From an uncultured bacterium (GTDB lineage: Bacteria; Bacteroidota; Bacteroidia; Bacteroidales; Muribaculaceae): DNA of 31,504 nt. The translations under genes were made by a program, and so were the position numbers. Shown piece by piece: positions 24,027 to 31,488 of this stretch. The stretch spans positions 1 through 31,504 of the forward strand of contig CAJMNI010000028.1 in NCBI GenBank assembly GCA_905214735.1. Reading direction: 5' to 3'. Within the stretch, counting starts at the first letter, position 1. Each line of letters begins with the position of its first letter. Under the pieces are notes generated by a model. That model saw only the letters and a list, made by a program, of their open reading frames with translations, did not search any database and was not told the DNA's origin.

Positions 24027-25214
24027 ATGGCTGATGAAGGATTGACACAGGAGAAGAGGGGAGCCCGCGCGGTGCTTTGGCGTTCGGTCTTGCAGATCGT
24101 GCGTCGGCCGCTGATGTGGGTCGGCATGATCGGCCTCCCCCTCTTCATGATGCTCTTCATCGGTTCGATGTTCGAGAAGGGGCTGCCCACGAAGGTGCCG
24201 GCGGCGATCGTCGACAAGGACGGCACTTCGCTGTCGCGCGAGATTACGCAGACCCTTGGCGGAATGCAGATGGTCGACCTCTCGCAGTCGCTCAACAGCT
24301 TCACCGAGGCGCGTCATGCCATGCAGCGCGGTGAAATCTACGGCTTCTTCCTGATCCCGGAGAATTTTCAGGCCGACCTGCTGGCCGGCCGCAAGCCGAC
24401 CATCACCTTCTATACCAACATGACCTATTTCGTCCCCGGCTCGCTGCTGTTCAAGACGTTCAAGACAACGGCCGTCTATACGAAGGCGGGAGTGGCTGTC
24501 AATATCGCGCAGTCGGTCGGGGTGAATCCGGAGAGCGCCGCGCCGCTTCTGCAGCCGGTAAATATCCAGACCCGAGGCATCGGAAATCCGCAGCTCAACT
24601 ATTCGATCTATTTAGGCAATTCCTTCATCCCCTGCTGCGTGCAGCTGATGATCCTGCTGATTACGGCCTATTCTCTGGGGCAGGAGGTGAAATATCACAC
24701 GAGCACGCAGCTGCTCCGCATGTCGCGCGGCTCGATTGTGAGGGCCCTGTCGCTTAAGCTTCTGCCGCAGACCGTGGTCTGGATGGTGATCGTCACCTTC
24801 ATGACCGCCTGGCTATATAAGTTCAACCATTATCCGATGCACGGCAGCTGGGGCTGGATGCTGCTGAGCGAATATATGTTCGTCCTGGCTACGCAGGCTT
24901 TCGCGGTTTTCTTCTACGGCCTGCTTCCCAACTTGCGCCTCGCCCTTTCGGGGTGCGCGCTGACGGGCATCCTCTCCTTCTCGATCGCAGCTTTCTCATT
25001 CCCGGAGCAAAGCATGTATGGCGCGATGTCGGTTTTCAGCTGGATGATGCCCATCCGCTATAACTTCCTGATCTATTCCGATATAGCGCTCAATGGCCGC
25101 GACGTGTTCTACGCCCGCTTCTATTATGTGGCCTATATAGTCTATATGCTGCTGCCGCTGCTCGTGATGCGGCGCATCAAGAAGGCTTATCAAAAACCGG
25201 TCTACGCCCCCTAA
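24027..25214 (+). CDS. ABC-2 type transporter permease (first of two)
   Basis: A 395-residue inner-membrane protein of the ABC-2/YhhJ-YbhR type: one N-terminal membrane segment (about 28-48), a large periplasmic domain (about 50-190), then five clustered membrane segments (about 200-390). VPAAIVDKDGTSLSREI and the FIPCCVQLMILLITAYSLG segment are typical. It pairs with the next gene as a heterodimer, working with the adaptor and TolC-like duct to export small molecules. No nucleotide-binding domain is fused to it or encoded in the operon. Confidence 0.88.
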   Translation: MADEGLTQEKRGARAVLWRSVLQIVRRPLMWVGMIGLPLFMMLFIGSMFEKGLPTKVPAAIVDKDGTSLSREITQTLGGMQMVDLSQSLNSFTEARHAMQRGEIYGFFLIPENFQADLLAGRKPTITFYTNMTYFVPGSLLFKTFKTTAVYTKAGVAVNIAQSVGVNPESAAPLLQPVNIQTRGIGNPQLNYSIYLGNSFIPCCVQLMILLITAYSLGQEVKYHTSTQLLRMSRGSIVRALSLKLLPQTVVWMVIVTFMTAWLYKFNHYPMHGSWGWMLLSEYMFVLATQAFAVFFYGLLPNLRLALSGCALTGILSFSIAAFSFPEQSMYGAMSVFSWMMPIRYNFLIYSDIALNGRDVFYARFYYVAYIVYMLLPLLVMRRIKKAYQKPVYAP

Positions 25215-25226
25215 TCCGAAACATCC

Positions 25227-26432
25227 ATGAAGAAGATAAAGGAAATACTCAGAGCTTTCTACAGGAGCTACATCCATGAGTTCACGGTGGCGATCCATGA
25301 TCCGGGCATCGTGCTCTTCTTTCTGTTCCTGCCGCTGGCCTATCCTGTGATCTATTCGCTGATATATAATCCGGAGGTGGTGCGAAATGTGCCGATGGTG
25401 GTTGTCGACAACGACCGGTCGGCGGAGAGCCGCAAGCTTGTCAGGATGCTCGACGCCACCGAAGAGGTGTGGGTGCGGGGTTATGCCGCCGACCTCCCGG
25501 AGGCGCGCTGGGCCATGGATTCCAAGCAGTGCTTCTCGATCCTTGAGATCCCGGAGGGATACGGGCGCGACATAGGGCGCGAAGAGACTGCCAATGCAGT
25601 GCTTTATAGCGACATGACTCTGCTTCTCCGCTATCGCGGCACTCTCGTGGCTGCCACCGATGTGATGCAGGAGATCGGCAACGAACTGCTTGTGGAGAAG
25701 ATCGACGAGTTCGTGCCGCTGGCTTCCACGGTGGTCTCGGGCGACCTTCTGCCGATCGAGAACATCAGCATGGGAAACACGAAAAACGGTTTTGACACCT
25801 TCGTCATGCCGGGCGTGATCGTGCTGATCCTCCACCAGTGTATCGTGCTGGCTATCGGCATGTCGGGGGGCGCCAAGCGCGAAAGCCTGAAGCTGGCGGG
25901 GTATAACCCGGTGGCTCTTTCGCGGTCAACTCTCGTGGCGATGCTCGCGCAGTGCCTCTGCTATATGACGCTTCTCATCCTGCCGGTAATCTATATGTTC
26001 CATTACGTCCCGCTGATGTTCGGTTTCCCGATGGCGGGGAATTTCTTCCAGGAGATGATGCTGCTGCTTCCGATGTGTCTGGCATGTTGCGCGATAGGTT
26101 TCGTGTTTCAGGCTTTCGTCACGGAACGCGAGTCGGTGTTCGTGACCTGGGTGATCACGTCGCTTGTCTTCCTTCTGCTGTCGGGCCTGATCTGGCCGCG
26201 CTATGACATGTATGGCTTCTGGAAAGCTCTCAGCGCCGTCTGCCCCTCCACCTGGGGCGTGGAAGGCTTCGTGAAGATGGAGACCAATGGCGCGCGCCTC
26301 TATCAGGTTGTGACCGAATATCGCAATCTCTGGATCTTGGCTGCCGGATGGTGGGTTGTGGCGTGGGTCTGCCAGAGATGGCGCGTGCGTCCCGCCATCA
26401 TGGCCGCCCGGGGATATGTGGCTGAGAAATAA
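25227..26432 (+). CDS. ABC-2 type transporter permease (second of two)
   Basis: A 401-residue paralogue of the preceding protein with the same topology: N-terminal membrane segment (about 26-46, FFLFLPLAYPVIYSLIY), periplasmic domain containing VPMVVVDNDRSAESRKLV, and five C-terminal membrane segments. It begins 12 nt after the first permease stop. The two permeases likely form the membrane core of a YbhFSR-like exporter, but no ATPase subunit follows; the next gene is an acyltransferase. Confidence 0.88.
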   Translation: MKKIKEILRAFYRSYIHEFTVAIHDPGIVLFFLFLPLAYPVIYSLIYNPEVVRNVPMVVVDNDRSAESRKLVRMLDATEEVWVRGYAADLPEARWAMDSKQCFSILEIPEGYGRDIGREETANAVLYSDMTLLLRYRGTLVAATDVMQEIGNELLVEKIDEFVPLASTVVSGDLLPIENISMGNTKNGFDTFVMPGVIVLILHQCIVLAIGMSGGAKRESLKLAGYNPVALSRSTLVAMLAQCLCYMTLLILPVIYMFHYVPLMFGFPMAGNFFQEMMLLLPMCLACCAIGFVFQAFVTERESVFVTWVITSLVFLLLSGLIWPRYDMYGFWKALSAVCPSTWGVEGFVKMETNGARLYQVVTEYRNLWILAAGWWVVAWVCQRWRVRPAIMAARGYVAEK

Positions 26433-26465
26433 AATCCGCTCTTCTAACGTTCATTTTACGTAGCG

Positions 26466-26482
26466 CCGGCGATGAGCGCCGG
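26466..26482 (+). other. Hairpin around the annotated acyltransferase start codon
   Basis: CCGGCG (26466-26471) pairs with CGCCGG (26477-26482), leaving ATGAG in the loop. Either initiation is controlled here or translation really starts at the later ATG at 26487 or 26496. Confidence 0.35.
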
Positions 26483-27431
26483 TCTTATGCTGAAGATGAA
26501 ATTTTCCGACCGACTTCATTATTATGCGGTGAAGGTGCCGATGAAGGCGCTTTCGCTGCTCCCTTTGCGCGCTCTTTATGGCGCGAGCGACGTGCTTACT
26601 TTCGTGGCCCACAGGGTGATGCGCTATCGCGTGGCGGTGGTCCGCAAGAACCTTGAGTCATCCTTTCCCGAGATGCCGCGCAAGGAGTTGCGGCGCATCG
26701 AGAGGAAGTTCTATCGCTTCCTCGGCGATTATATGATGGAGACGATGAAGCTGCTCTCGATGAGCGAGAAGGAGATGAAGCGGCGGTTTAAGGTGGATAA
26801 TGCCGAGGTGATCGACGAGGCTGTGGGTCGGGGGCGCAGCGTGGTGCTTTACTTAGGTCACTATTGCAACTGGGAATGGGTGAGCTCGCTGCCTGTCTAT
26901 TTCAAGTCGGACTGCGTGCCTGCGCAGGTGTATCACCATCTTCACAGCCACGCCATGAACACCCTTTTCAAGGAGATCCGCACCCGCTTCGGCGCCAACA
27001 ATATCGAGATGGATGACATTCTGCGCCGCCTGGTGGAATGGAAACGGGCCGGCGAACCGACCGTGACAGGATTTATTTCCGATCAGGCTCCGAATCTCGA
27101 CGTGCATCTCTTTCTCGATTTTCTCAACCATGACACACCGGTTTTCACCGGGCCGGAGCGCATTGCGAAATTTCTCGATGCCGAAGTCTTTTATTGCCAT
27201 CTGACCCGGCCCCGCCGTGGACATTACGAGCTGCGCTTCGACAAGATGACAGCAACGCCCAAGAAGGAGGAGACTTTCGAGATCACACGCGACTATTTCC
27301 GCCGACTCGAGGATAATATCCGCGAGCAACCCGAGCTCTGGCTCTGGAGCCACAAACGCTGGAAGCGCACCCGCGAGCAATTCCTCGCCAAATGGGGCGA
27401 CAAGGCCGCCGCCCAGCTCTCCCATCTCTAA
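26472..27431 (+). CDS. Lipid A-type lysophospholipid acyltransferase (LpxL/HtrB family)
   Basis: A 319-residue inner-membrane acyltransferase that adds a secondary acyl chain to lipid A or a related lipid. The catalytic H-x4-E motif is HYCNWE with H130 and E135. Other family features are RVAVVRKNLESSFPEM (about 53-68), FISDQAPN (about 205-212) and the C-terminal PELWLWSHKRWKR. N-terminal amphipathic/hydrophobic stretch around 20-50. I keep the longest start but MLKMKF (26487) or MKFSDR (26496) are equally plausible. It lies 39 nt after the permease gene and may be in the same transcript. Confidence 0.88.
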   Translation: MSAGLMLKMKFSDRLHYYAVKVPMKALSLLPLRALYGASDVLTFVAHRVMRYRVAVVRKNLESSFPEMPRKELRRIERKFYRFLGDYMMETMKLLSMSEKEMKRRFKVDNAEVIDEAVGRGRSVVLYLGHYCNWEWVSSLPVYFKSDCVPAQVYHHLHSHAMNTLFKEIRTRFGANNIEMDDILRRLVEWKRAGEPTVTGFISDQAPNLDVHLFLDFLNHDTPVFTGPERIAKFLDAEVFYCHLTRPRRGHYELRFDKMTATPKKEETFEITRDYFRRLEDNIREQPELWLWSHKRWKRTREQFLAKWGDKAAAQLSHL

Positions 27432-27476
27432 ATAAGATTTATAAGACGTATAAGACTTATAAGAATTATAAGCCTT
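27432..27476. repeat. 9-nt tandem array E
   Basis: Five tandem units of ATAAGAnnT type (ATAAGATTT, ATAAGACGT, ATAAGACTT, ATAAGAATT, ATAAGCCTT) begin immediately after the acyltransferase stop codon. Confidence 0.8.
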
Positions 27477-27506
27477 ACAGGAATCCCTAACGCCTAAAAC
27501 CTATAT

Positions 27507-27548
27507 AAAAGAGGTGCTCGCCTCAGTTCTTTGCGAACTAAGACGAGC
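27507..27548 (-). terminator. Possible terminator of the tRNA-Val transcript
   Basis: Nested stems GCTCG (27516-27520) with CGAGC (27544-27548), and AGTTC (27525-27529) with GAACT (27535-27539). On the minus strand the fold is followed by CTCTTTTATA, a short T-run. It lies 17 nt past the 3' end of the second tRNA. Confidence 0.45.
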
Positions 27549-27564
27549 TGGGGATTGTGGGGAG

Positions 27565-27639
27565 TGGGCGCTGAGGGATTCGAACCCCCGACCCTCTGCT
27601 TGTAAGGCAGACGCTCTGAACCAGCTGAGCTAAGCGCCC
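27565..27639 (-). tRNA. tRNA-Val (anticodon UAC)
   Basis: A 75-nt cloverleaf: 7-bp acceptor stem GGGCGCT/AGCGCCC, D stem GCTC/GAGC, anticodon stem TCTGC/GCAGA with loop CTTACAA (anticodon TAC), T arm with TTCGAAT, discriminator A. CCA is not encoded. It is the second gene of a two-tRNA transcript. Confidence 0.95.
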
Positions 27640-27666
27640 CAAGGGGTGAAGTTTATTCTCTTCAAT

Positions 27667-27685
27667 GCAATTCCGCTTGAATTGC
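27667..27685 (-). other. Hairpin between the two tRNA genes
   Basis: GCAATTC (27667-27673) pairs with GAATTGC (27679-27685) around a 5-nt loop. It could mark a processing site in the dicistronic tRNA precursor. Confidence 0.4.
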
Positions 27686-27691
27686 TTTCGG

Positions 27692-27766
27692 TGGGCGATT
27701 ACGGATTCGAACCGCAGACCCTCTGCTTGTAAGGCAGACGCTCTAAACCAGCTGAGCTAATCGCCC
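27692..27766 (-). tRNA. tRNA-Val (anticodon UAC), second copy
   Basis: A 75-nt cloverleaf nearly identical in its D and anticodon arms to the copy at 27565, but with acceptor stem GGGCGAT/ATCGCCC and a different T stem. Anticodon TAC in loop CTTACAA. CCA is not encoded. Transcribed first, a few nt after its promoter. Confidence 0.95.
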
Positions 27767-27777
27767 GATTGCGAGTG

Positions 27778-27809
27778 CAAAGTTAAGCTTTTTTTTCGGT
27801 TCTGACAAA
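27778..27809 (-). promoter_or_regulatory. Promoter of the tRNA-Val pair
   Basis: On the minus strand TTTG (27806-27809), 20 nt, TAACTTTG (27778-27785): a perfect consensus. Transcription should start about 5 nt before the first tRNA. Confidence 0.8.
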
Positions 27810-27826
27810 TTTTTTTGCTAATTTTG
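27794..27826 (+). promoter_or_regulatory. Candidate promoter of queA-aroA
   Basis: TAATTTTG (27819-27826) is a perfect -7; TTTC (27794-27797) at 21 nt is a near -33. It interdigitates with the divergent tRNA promoter. Further TAnnTTTG matches lie at 27843-27850 and 27909-27916, so the true start is uncertain; the leader would be 75-165 nt. Confidence 0.4.
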
Positions 27827-27958
27827 TGAAAAATTTTTGCTGTATTTTTGACCTCCGACCGTTTTTTAATTGAATATCAATTAGAAAGAGCTGTAAGAAA
27901 AATTCTTCTATTTTTGAGTTTTTCTTGATGCCATGCCGCCTTAGCGTCGGTCGGGCGT

Positions 27959-27972
27959 CAAATCCGGATTTG
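27959..27972 (+). promoter_or_regulatory. 14-bp perfect palindrome upstream of queA
   Basis: CAAATCCGGATTTG is a perfect palindrome 24 nt before the queA ATG. It could be a repressor site or an mRNA stem, or chance. Confidence 0.4.
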
Positions 27973-27996
27973 CCGGAGAAGCAGATAATATCAAAC

Positions 27997-29250
27997 ATGA
28001 AAGAAGAGGTAAAAAAGATAAAGATCGAGGATTTCGATTATCCTCTCCCCGACGAAAGGATCGCCCGCCATCCGCTGGCGGTGCGCGATGAATGCAAACT
28101 GCTCCGTTGCGACGGCGAACGCCGGACGTCGCACCATATTTTCCGCGAGCTACCGGAGCTGCTCCCCGCCGACACTCTGCTCGTATGCAATGATACGCGC
28201 GTGATCAATGCCAGAATTTCGTTCCGCAAACCTACCGGCGCGTTGATCGAGGTGTTTCTCCTCGAACCTGTCGCCCCGGCCGACTATGTGCTGATGTTCC
28301 AGTCGCGCGGAAGTTGCCGCTGGAGCTGCCTTGTCGGCAATCGAAAACGCTGGAAAGGTGGCGATCTCGTGAAATCTCTCGACATCGACGGCGAAAAGGT
28401 TGACCTCCATGCGCGGATCGTGGGAGAGCTTCCGGGTAATGCCTGCGAGGTGGAGTTCGAATGGAACGGCGAGGCCACTTTCGCAAGCGTGGTCGACGCT
28501 GCCGGATATATTCCGATCCCTCCCTATCTGAAGCGCGAGTCGGAGGCTTCCGACAACGACGACTACCAGACCGTCTATGCCCGGATAAAGGGGAGCGTTG
28601 CCGCACCGACGGCTGGCCTGCATTTCACTCCGGAGATTTTCAGCCGTCTCCGCGCGAATGGGGCGGAGGTGATTCCGGTGACGCTCCATGTGGGCGCCGG
28701 AACATTCCAGCCTGTGAAAAGCGAGGAGATCGGCGAGCATCCGATGCATACGGAGGTGATCAGCGTGAGCCGCGAACTGGTGAAAGGGGTGCGCGACGCA
28801 CTCGCCGCCGGTCGGCCCGTGACCGCCGTCGGAACCACTTCGGTGCGCACTCTCGAATCGCTCCCCTGGCTCGGCCGCCATGCCGACACGCTCGAAGTGG
28901 GGCAGTGGGAGGCTTATGAGGATGAAAGCCTCAGGGCTATGAGCGATGAGGAGTTGCTCGCCGATACGCAGAAGTCTCTTGACTCGCTGCTCGCCCGCAT
29001 GGACCGAGAAAAGAGCAATTCGCTGACGGCCCGTACGTCGATAATGATCGCCCCGGGTTTCCGCTGGCGCATTGTGAGCCGTATGGTCACCAATTTCCAT
29101 CAGCCGCAGTCGACGCTCCTCCTGCTCGTGAGCTCGTTTTTGGGCGATGACGCCGATGGCAAGCCGGTGTGGCGCCGGCTTTACGACGAGGCGCTCGCTA
29201 ATGATTATCGTTTCCTCTCCTACGGCGACGCCTGCCTTTTTGACAAATAA
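27997..29250 (+). CDS. queA: S-adenosylmethionine:tRNA ribosyltransferase-isomerase
   Basis: A 417-residue cytoplasmic enzyme that converts preQ1 at tRNA position 34 to epoxyqueuosine using the ribosyl part of SAM. The start ATG at 27997 gives FDYPLPDERIARHPL at the N-terminus, as in the family. Other blocks: LLVCNDTRVINAR, the AAPTAGLHFTPE motif (about 199-210), VTLHVGAGTFQPVK, and NFHQPQSTLLLLVS near the C-terminus. The length is above that of E. coli QueA but usual for Bacteroidetes. Its stop codon overlaps the aroA start by 1 nt (TAATG), so translation is probably coupled. Confidence 0.95.
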   Translation: MKEEVKKIKIEDFDYPLPDERIARHPLAVRDECKLLRCDGERRTSHHIFRELPELLPADTLLVCNDTRVINARISFRKPTGALIEVFLLEPVAPADYVLMFQSRGSCRWSCLVGNRKRWKGGDLVKSLDIDGEKVDLHARIVGELPGNACEVEFEWNGEATFASVVDAAGYIPIPPYLKRESEASDNDDYQTVYARIKGSVAAPTAGLHFTPEIFSRLRANGAEVIPVTLHVGAGTFQPVKSEEIGEHPMHTEVISVSRELVKGVRDALAAGRPVTAVGTTSVRTLESLPWLGRHADTLEVGQWEAYEDESLRAMSDEELLADTQKSLDSLLARMDREKSNSLTARTSIMIAPGFRWRIVSRMVTNFHQPQSTLLLLVSSFLGDDADGKPVWRRLYDEALANDYRFLSYGDACLFDK

Positions 29251-30506
29251 TGGATATCAGATTACGCTATATGCCGGATTGCGCCGACGGTCGGCCGGTG
29301 CGCCTCCCGGGTTCGAAGAGCATGGCGGCGCGTGCGCTGGTGATTTGCTATATGCTCGGGGCGGACACCCGTCTGCTCGGCATGCCCGACTGCAATGACA
29401 CCCGCGAACTTTCGGCCGCCTTCGCGCGGTTGCGCGCCTGGAAACAGTCTGACGGCGCAGACATCGACGCTCCTGTCGATTTCAATCTTGGAGAGGGTGG
29501 AACTTCGCTCCGGTTTTTCTTGGCGGTGGCTGCCTCGGAACCGGGGCTTACGGCCCGCATAGACTGCGCGGAGGCTCTCCGCCGCCGGCCTCTCGCACCG
29601 TTGATCGACGTGCTTCGCCGTGCGGGAGCCGACATCCGCTGTCTCGGCGAGGATGGGCGAGCTCCTCTTCTTGTCAAGGGAACCCGACTCGATGGCTCGG
29701 GAATCGAGCTGACGCCGGAATTCCGTGCCGCCGCCGGAGTTAGCTCGCAGTTTGTGTCGGCGCTGATGATGGCCTCTATCGGCTGGAAATGCCGGCTGAA
29801 GTCTGCCGAGGTGGATGTGGTGTCGAAACCTTATATGGAGATGACCCGCCGAATGATCGACCTGCTCGAAACTCGCCCGGAATGCTACCGCATAGAACCC
29901 GACTGGTCGGCGGCAAGCTATTTTTATGAGTTCGGCATGATAACCGGCCGCAGGGTCCGCTTCGAGGATGATCCCGACCCCAAAGCGTCGCTTCAGGGGG
30001 ATGCGGCGATCGCGAGGATTGCCTCTGCCGTGATCGACGGTCGGGAGAACTGTGCGCCGGCTGATGCTCTCTCCGGCGAACTGACTGCCCTCGACATGAA
30101 GGATACCCCCGACCTTGTGCCTGCCCTTGCCGCCGGTTTCTGCTTTGCCGGCATTCCGTTCCGCTTCGAGGATGTGGCTCATCTGCGGCTGAAGGAGACC
30201 GACCGCATCGCTGCGGTGGAGGAGGAGATGGCGAAGGCCGGTTTTAGGATTGACGACGGTGTGGCGACGGACGGCCGCGCCTATATGGAATGGCGAGGCG
30301 AAATGCAACCGGGATTTTCCGGGTCGCGCGAGGGGAGAACGTTCCGCTATGATTCGCACAACGATCACCGCATGGCGATGTCAATGGCTATCACGGCAGC
30401 CGCCGGAGGCGACGTGGTGATCTCGGGCGCGGAGGCGGTGAGAAAATCATTCCCCTCTTTCTTCGACGAAATCGGTAAACTCGGATTTGTCAGAATAGGG
30501 GAGTAA
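29250..30506 (+). CDS. aroA: 3-phosphoshikimate 1-carboxyvinyltransferase (EPSP synthase)
   Basis: A 418-residue shikimate-pathway enzyme joining shikimate-3-phosphate and phosphoenolpyruvate. Divergent from E. coli but with the family landmarks: LPGSKSMAARAL (19-30), NLGEGGTSLRF (79-89), RRPLAPLIDVLRRAGAD, SSQFVSALMM, the catalytic-Asp region LDMKDTPDLVPALAAG, LKETDRIAAVEEEMAKAG and DSHNDHRMAMSMAI. The PEP-site segments are altered relative to class I enzymes (MAAR in place of the usual SNR after GSKS). Coupled to queA by a 1-nt overlap; the small membrane protein gene follows 53 nt later. Confidence 0.93.
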   Translation: MDIRLRYMPDCADGRPVRLPGSKSMAARALVICYMLGADTRLLGMPDCNDTRELSAAFARLRAWKQSDGADIDAPVDFNLGEGGTSLRFFLAVAASEPGLTARIDCAEALRRRPLAPLIDVLRRAGADIRCLGEDGRAPLLVKGTRLDGSGIELTPEFRAAAGVSSQFVSALMMASIGWKCRLKSAEVDVVSKPYMEMTRRMIDLLETRPECYRIEPDWSAASYFYEFGMITGRRVRFEDDPDPKASLQGDAAIARIASAVIDGRENCAPADALSGELTALDMKDTPDLVPALAAGFCFAGIPFRFEDVAHLRLKETDRIAAVEEEMAKAGFRIDDGVATDGRAYMEWRGEMQPGFSGSREGRTFRYDSHNDHRMAMSMAITAAAGGDVVISGAEAVRKSFPSFFDEIGKLGFVRIGE

Positions 30507-30559
30507 TAATACGAATCGGGAAATAGTGTGGGATTGCGATTTAAAAGATAAAGATCGAT

Positions 30560-31036
30560 ATGACAGGAGCTTTGATTATATTGGGAGTGTTGGTGCTCGT
30601 GGGAGTGGTGCTTTATGCCGGAGAATTGCGCTATCGGCGCCGCATGGCCGAGAAGGCGGCGGAAGGCGGCGGGGAGGATGCCGGGCAAGAGCCTGACGGT
30701 GAAGGAAACACCGATGCTGCCGCGGCTGATTCGCAGGAATGCTGCGGGCAGCATCTTGTCTGCGAGAAAGATCTTCTGACTCCGATGTCGGATGAAATAC
30801 TTTACTATGACGACGAGGAACTCGACCGCTTCATCGGCCGCGATCCCCACAGCTACACACCCGAAGAGACGGAAGAATTCCGCGACGTACTGATGACGTT
30901 GCGGCCGGAGGATGTGGCCGGTTGGGCGCGGAGCATCACGCAGCGGCGCCTCGAGCTCCCCGCCGACGTCCGCGACGAATTGCTGATGCTGGTAAACGAG
31001 CGCCGCGAAGCCGCCCGCCTCAAAACTTCCAAGTGA
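30560..31036 (+). CDS. Small conserved membrane protein with CCGxHxxCE motif
   Basis: A 158-residue protein with an N-terminal membrane anchor (2-20), an Ala/Gly/Glu-rich linker (30-58), then CCGQHLVCEK (61-70) and YYDDEELDRF (82-91). A soluble helical tail contains EEFRDVLMTLRPEDVAGWARS. I recognise this arrangement as a conserved Bacteroidetes protein, sometimes labelled phospholipase without basis. The Cys/His cluster could bind metal; this is a guess. The last residues (RLKTSK) and stop codon are encoded by the first copy of the 23-nt tandem repeat, so the native C-terminus may have been replaced. Confidence 0.75.
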   Translation: MTGALIILGVLVLVGVVLYAGELRYRRRMAEKAAEGGGEDAGQEPDGEGNTDAAAADSQECCGQHLVCEKDLLTPMSDEILYYDDEELDRFIGRDPHSYTPEETEEFRDVLMTLRPEDVAGWARSITQRRLELPADVRDELLMLVNERREAARLKTSK

Positions 31037-31085
31037 AATGCCTCAAAAGTTCCAAGTGAAATGCCTCAAAACTTCCAAGTGAACT
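31017..31085. repeat. Three tandem 23-nt repeats before the broken ATPase gene
   Basis: Copies at 31017-31039, 31040-31062 and 31063-31085 share the core CTCAAAACTTCCAAGTGAA, with a one-base change in copy 2 (AAGTTCC) and one at the end of copy 3. Each holds the near-palindrome ACTTCCAAGT. The array overlaps the 3' end of the preceding gene and ends at the -33 element of the next promoter. Confidence 0.9.
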
Positions 31086-31115
31086 TGCATAATCCGTTAA
31101 TTATGATTACTTTTG
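31084..31115 (+). promoter_or_regulatory. Promoter of the broken AAA ATPase gene
   Basis: CTTG (31084-31087), 20 nt, TACTTTTG (31108-31115): one base from the Bacteroidetes consensus. The ATG follows 16 nt later. Confidence 0.6.
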
Positions 31116-31131
31116 CTCCAAAAATATAACT

Positions 31132-31488
31132 ATGGAATATTTCTACAGAACAGCCGATAAATTTTTGTCTGATTGATTAGGAGCATTTGGCGCAGTTCTC
31201 ATTGAAGGTCCCAAGTGGTGCGGAAAGACCACGACTGCCGAGCAAAAGGCCAACAGTATGATACAGTTGCAAGACCCAGACAGACGGGATGAGTATCTTG
31301 CAACGGCAATAGCTAAGCCTTCATTGCTTTTGGAAGGAGAAGTTCCCCGTCTCATAGATGAATGGCAGGATATTCCTGTATTATGGGACGCTGTGCGCAC
31401 TTTGGTTGACAAGAGAAGAGAGCCCGGCCAATTTATTTTGACGGGTTCGAATAAACAATACTTCGTTAAAAAATTATTCATAGGCTAA
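31132..31488 (+). pseudogene. Broken AAA ATP-binding protein (DUF4143-type), N-terminal fragment
   Basis: From ATG 31132 the frame reads MEYFYRTADKFLSD, then an in-frame TGA (31174-31176), then continues GAFGAVLIEGPKWCGKTT with a Walker A (GPKWCGKT), RLIDEWQDIPVLWDAV with a Walker B-like region, and FILTGSN. After about 31447 the family similarity stops and a TAA follows at 31486-31488. A full-length relative is near 400 residues, so both a nonsense change and loss of the C-terminal DUF4143 part are present. It belongs to a different subfamily (PKWCGKTT) from the intact gene at 16178 (ARQVGKTW). A reinitiation product from ATG 31258 would lack the Walker A motif. Confidence 0.8.

Noticed and set aside
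27565..27766. tRNA-associated integration site
   Set aside because: No integrase gene and no duplicated tRNA 3' end beyond the two complete tRNA-Val genes; their similarity is explained by gene duplication.
31174..31176. TGA as a selenocysteine codon in the second ATPase
   Set aside because: No SECIS-like stem seen, the position is not a redox site in this family, and the gene is also truncated at its 3' end; a nonsense mutation is simpler.
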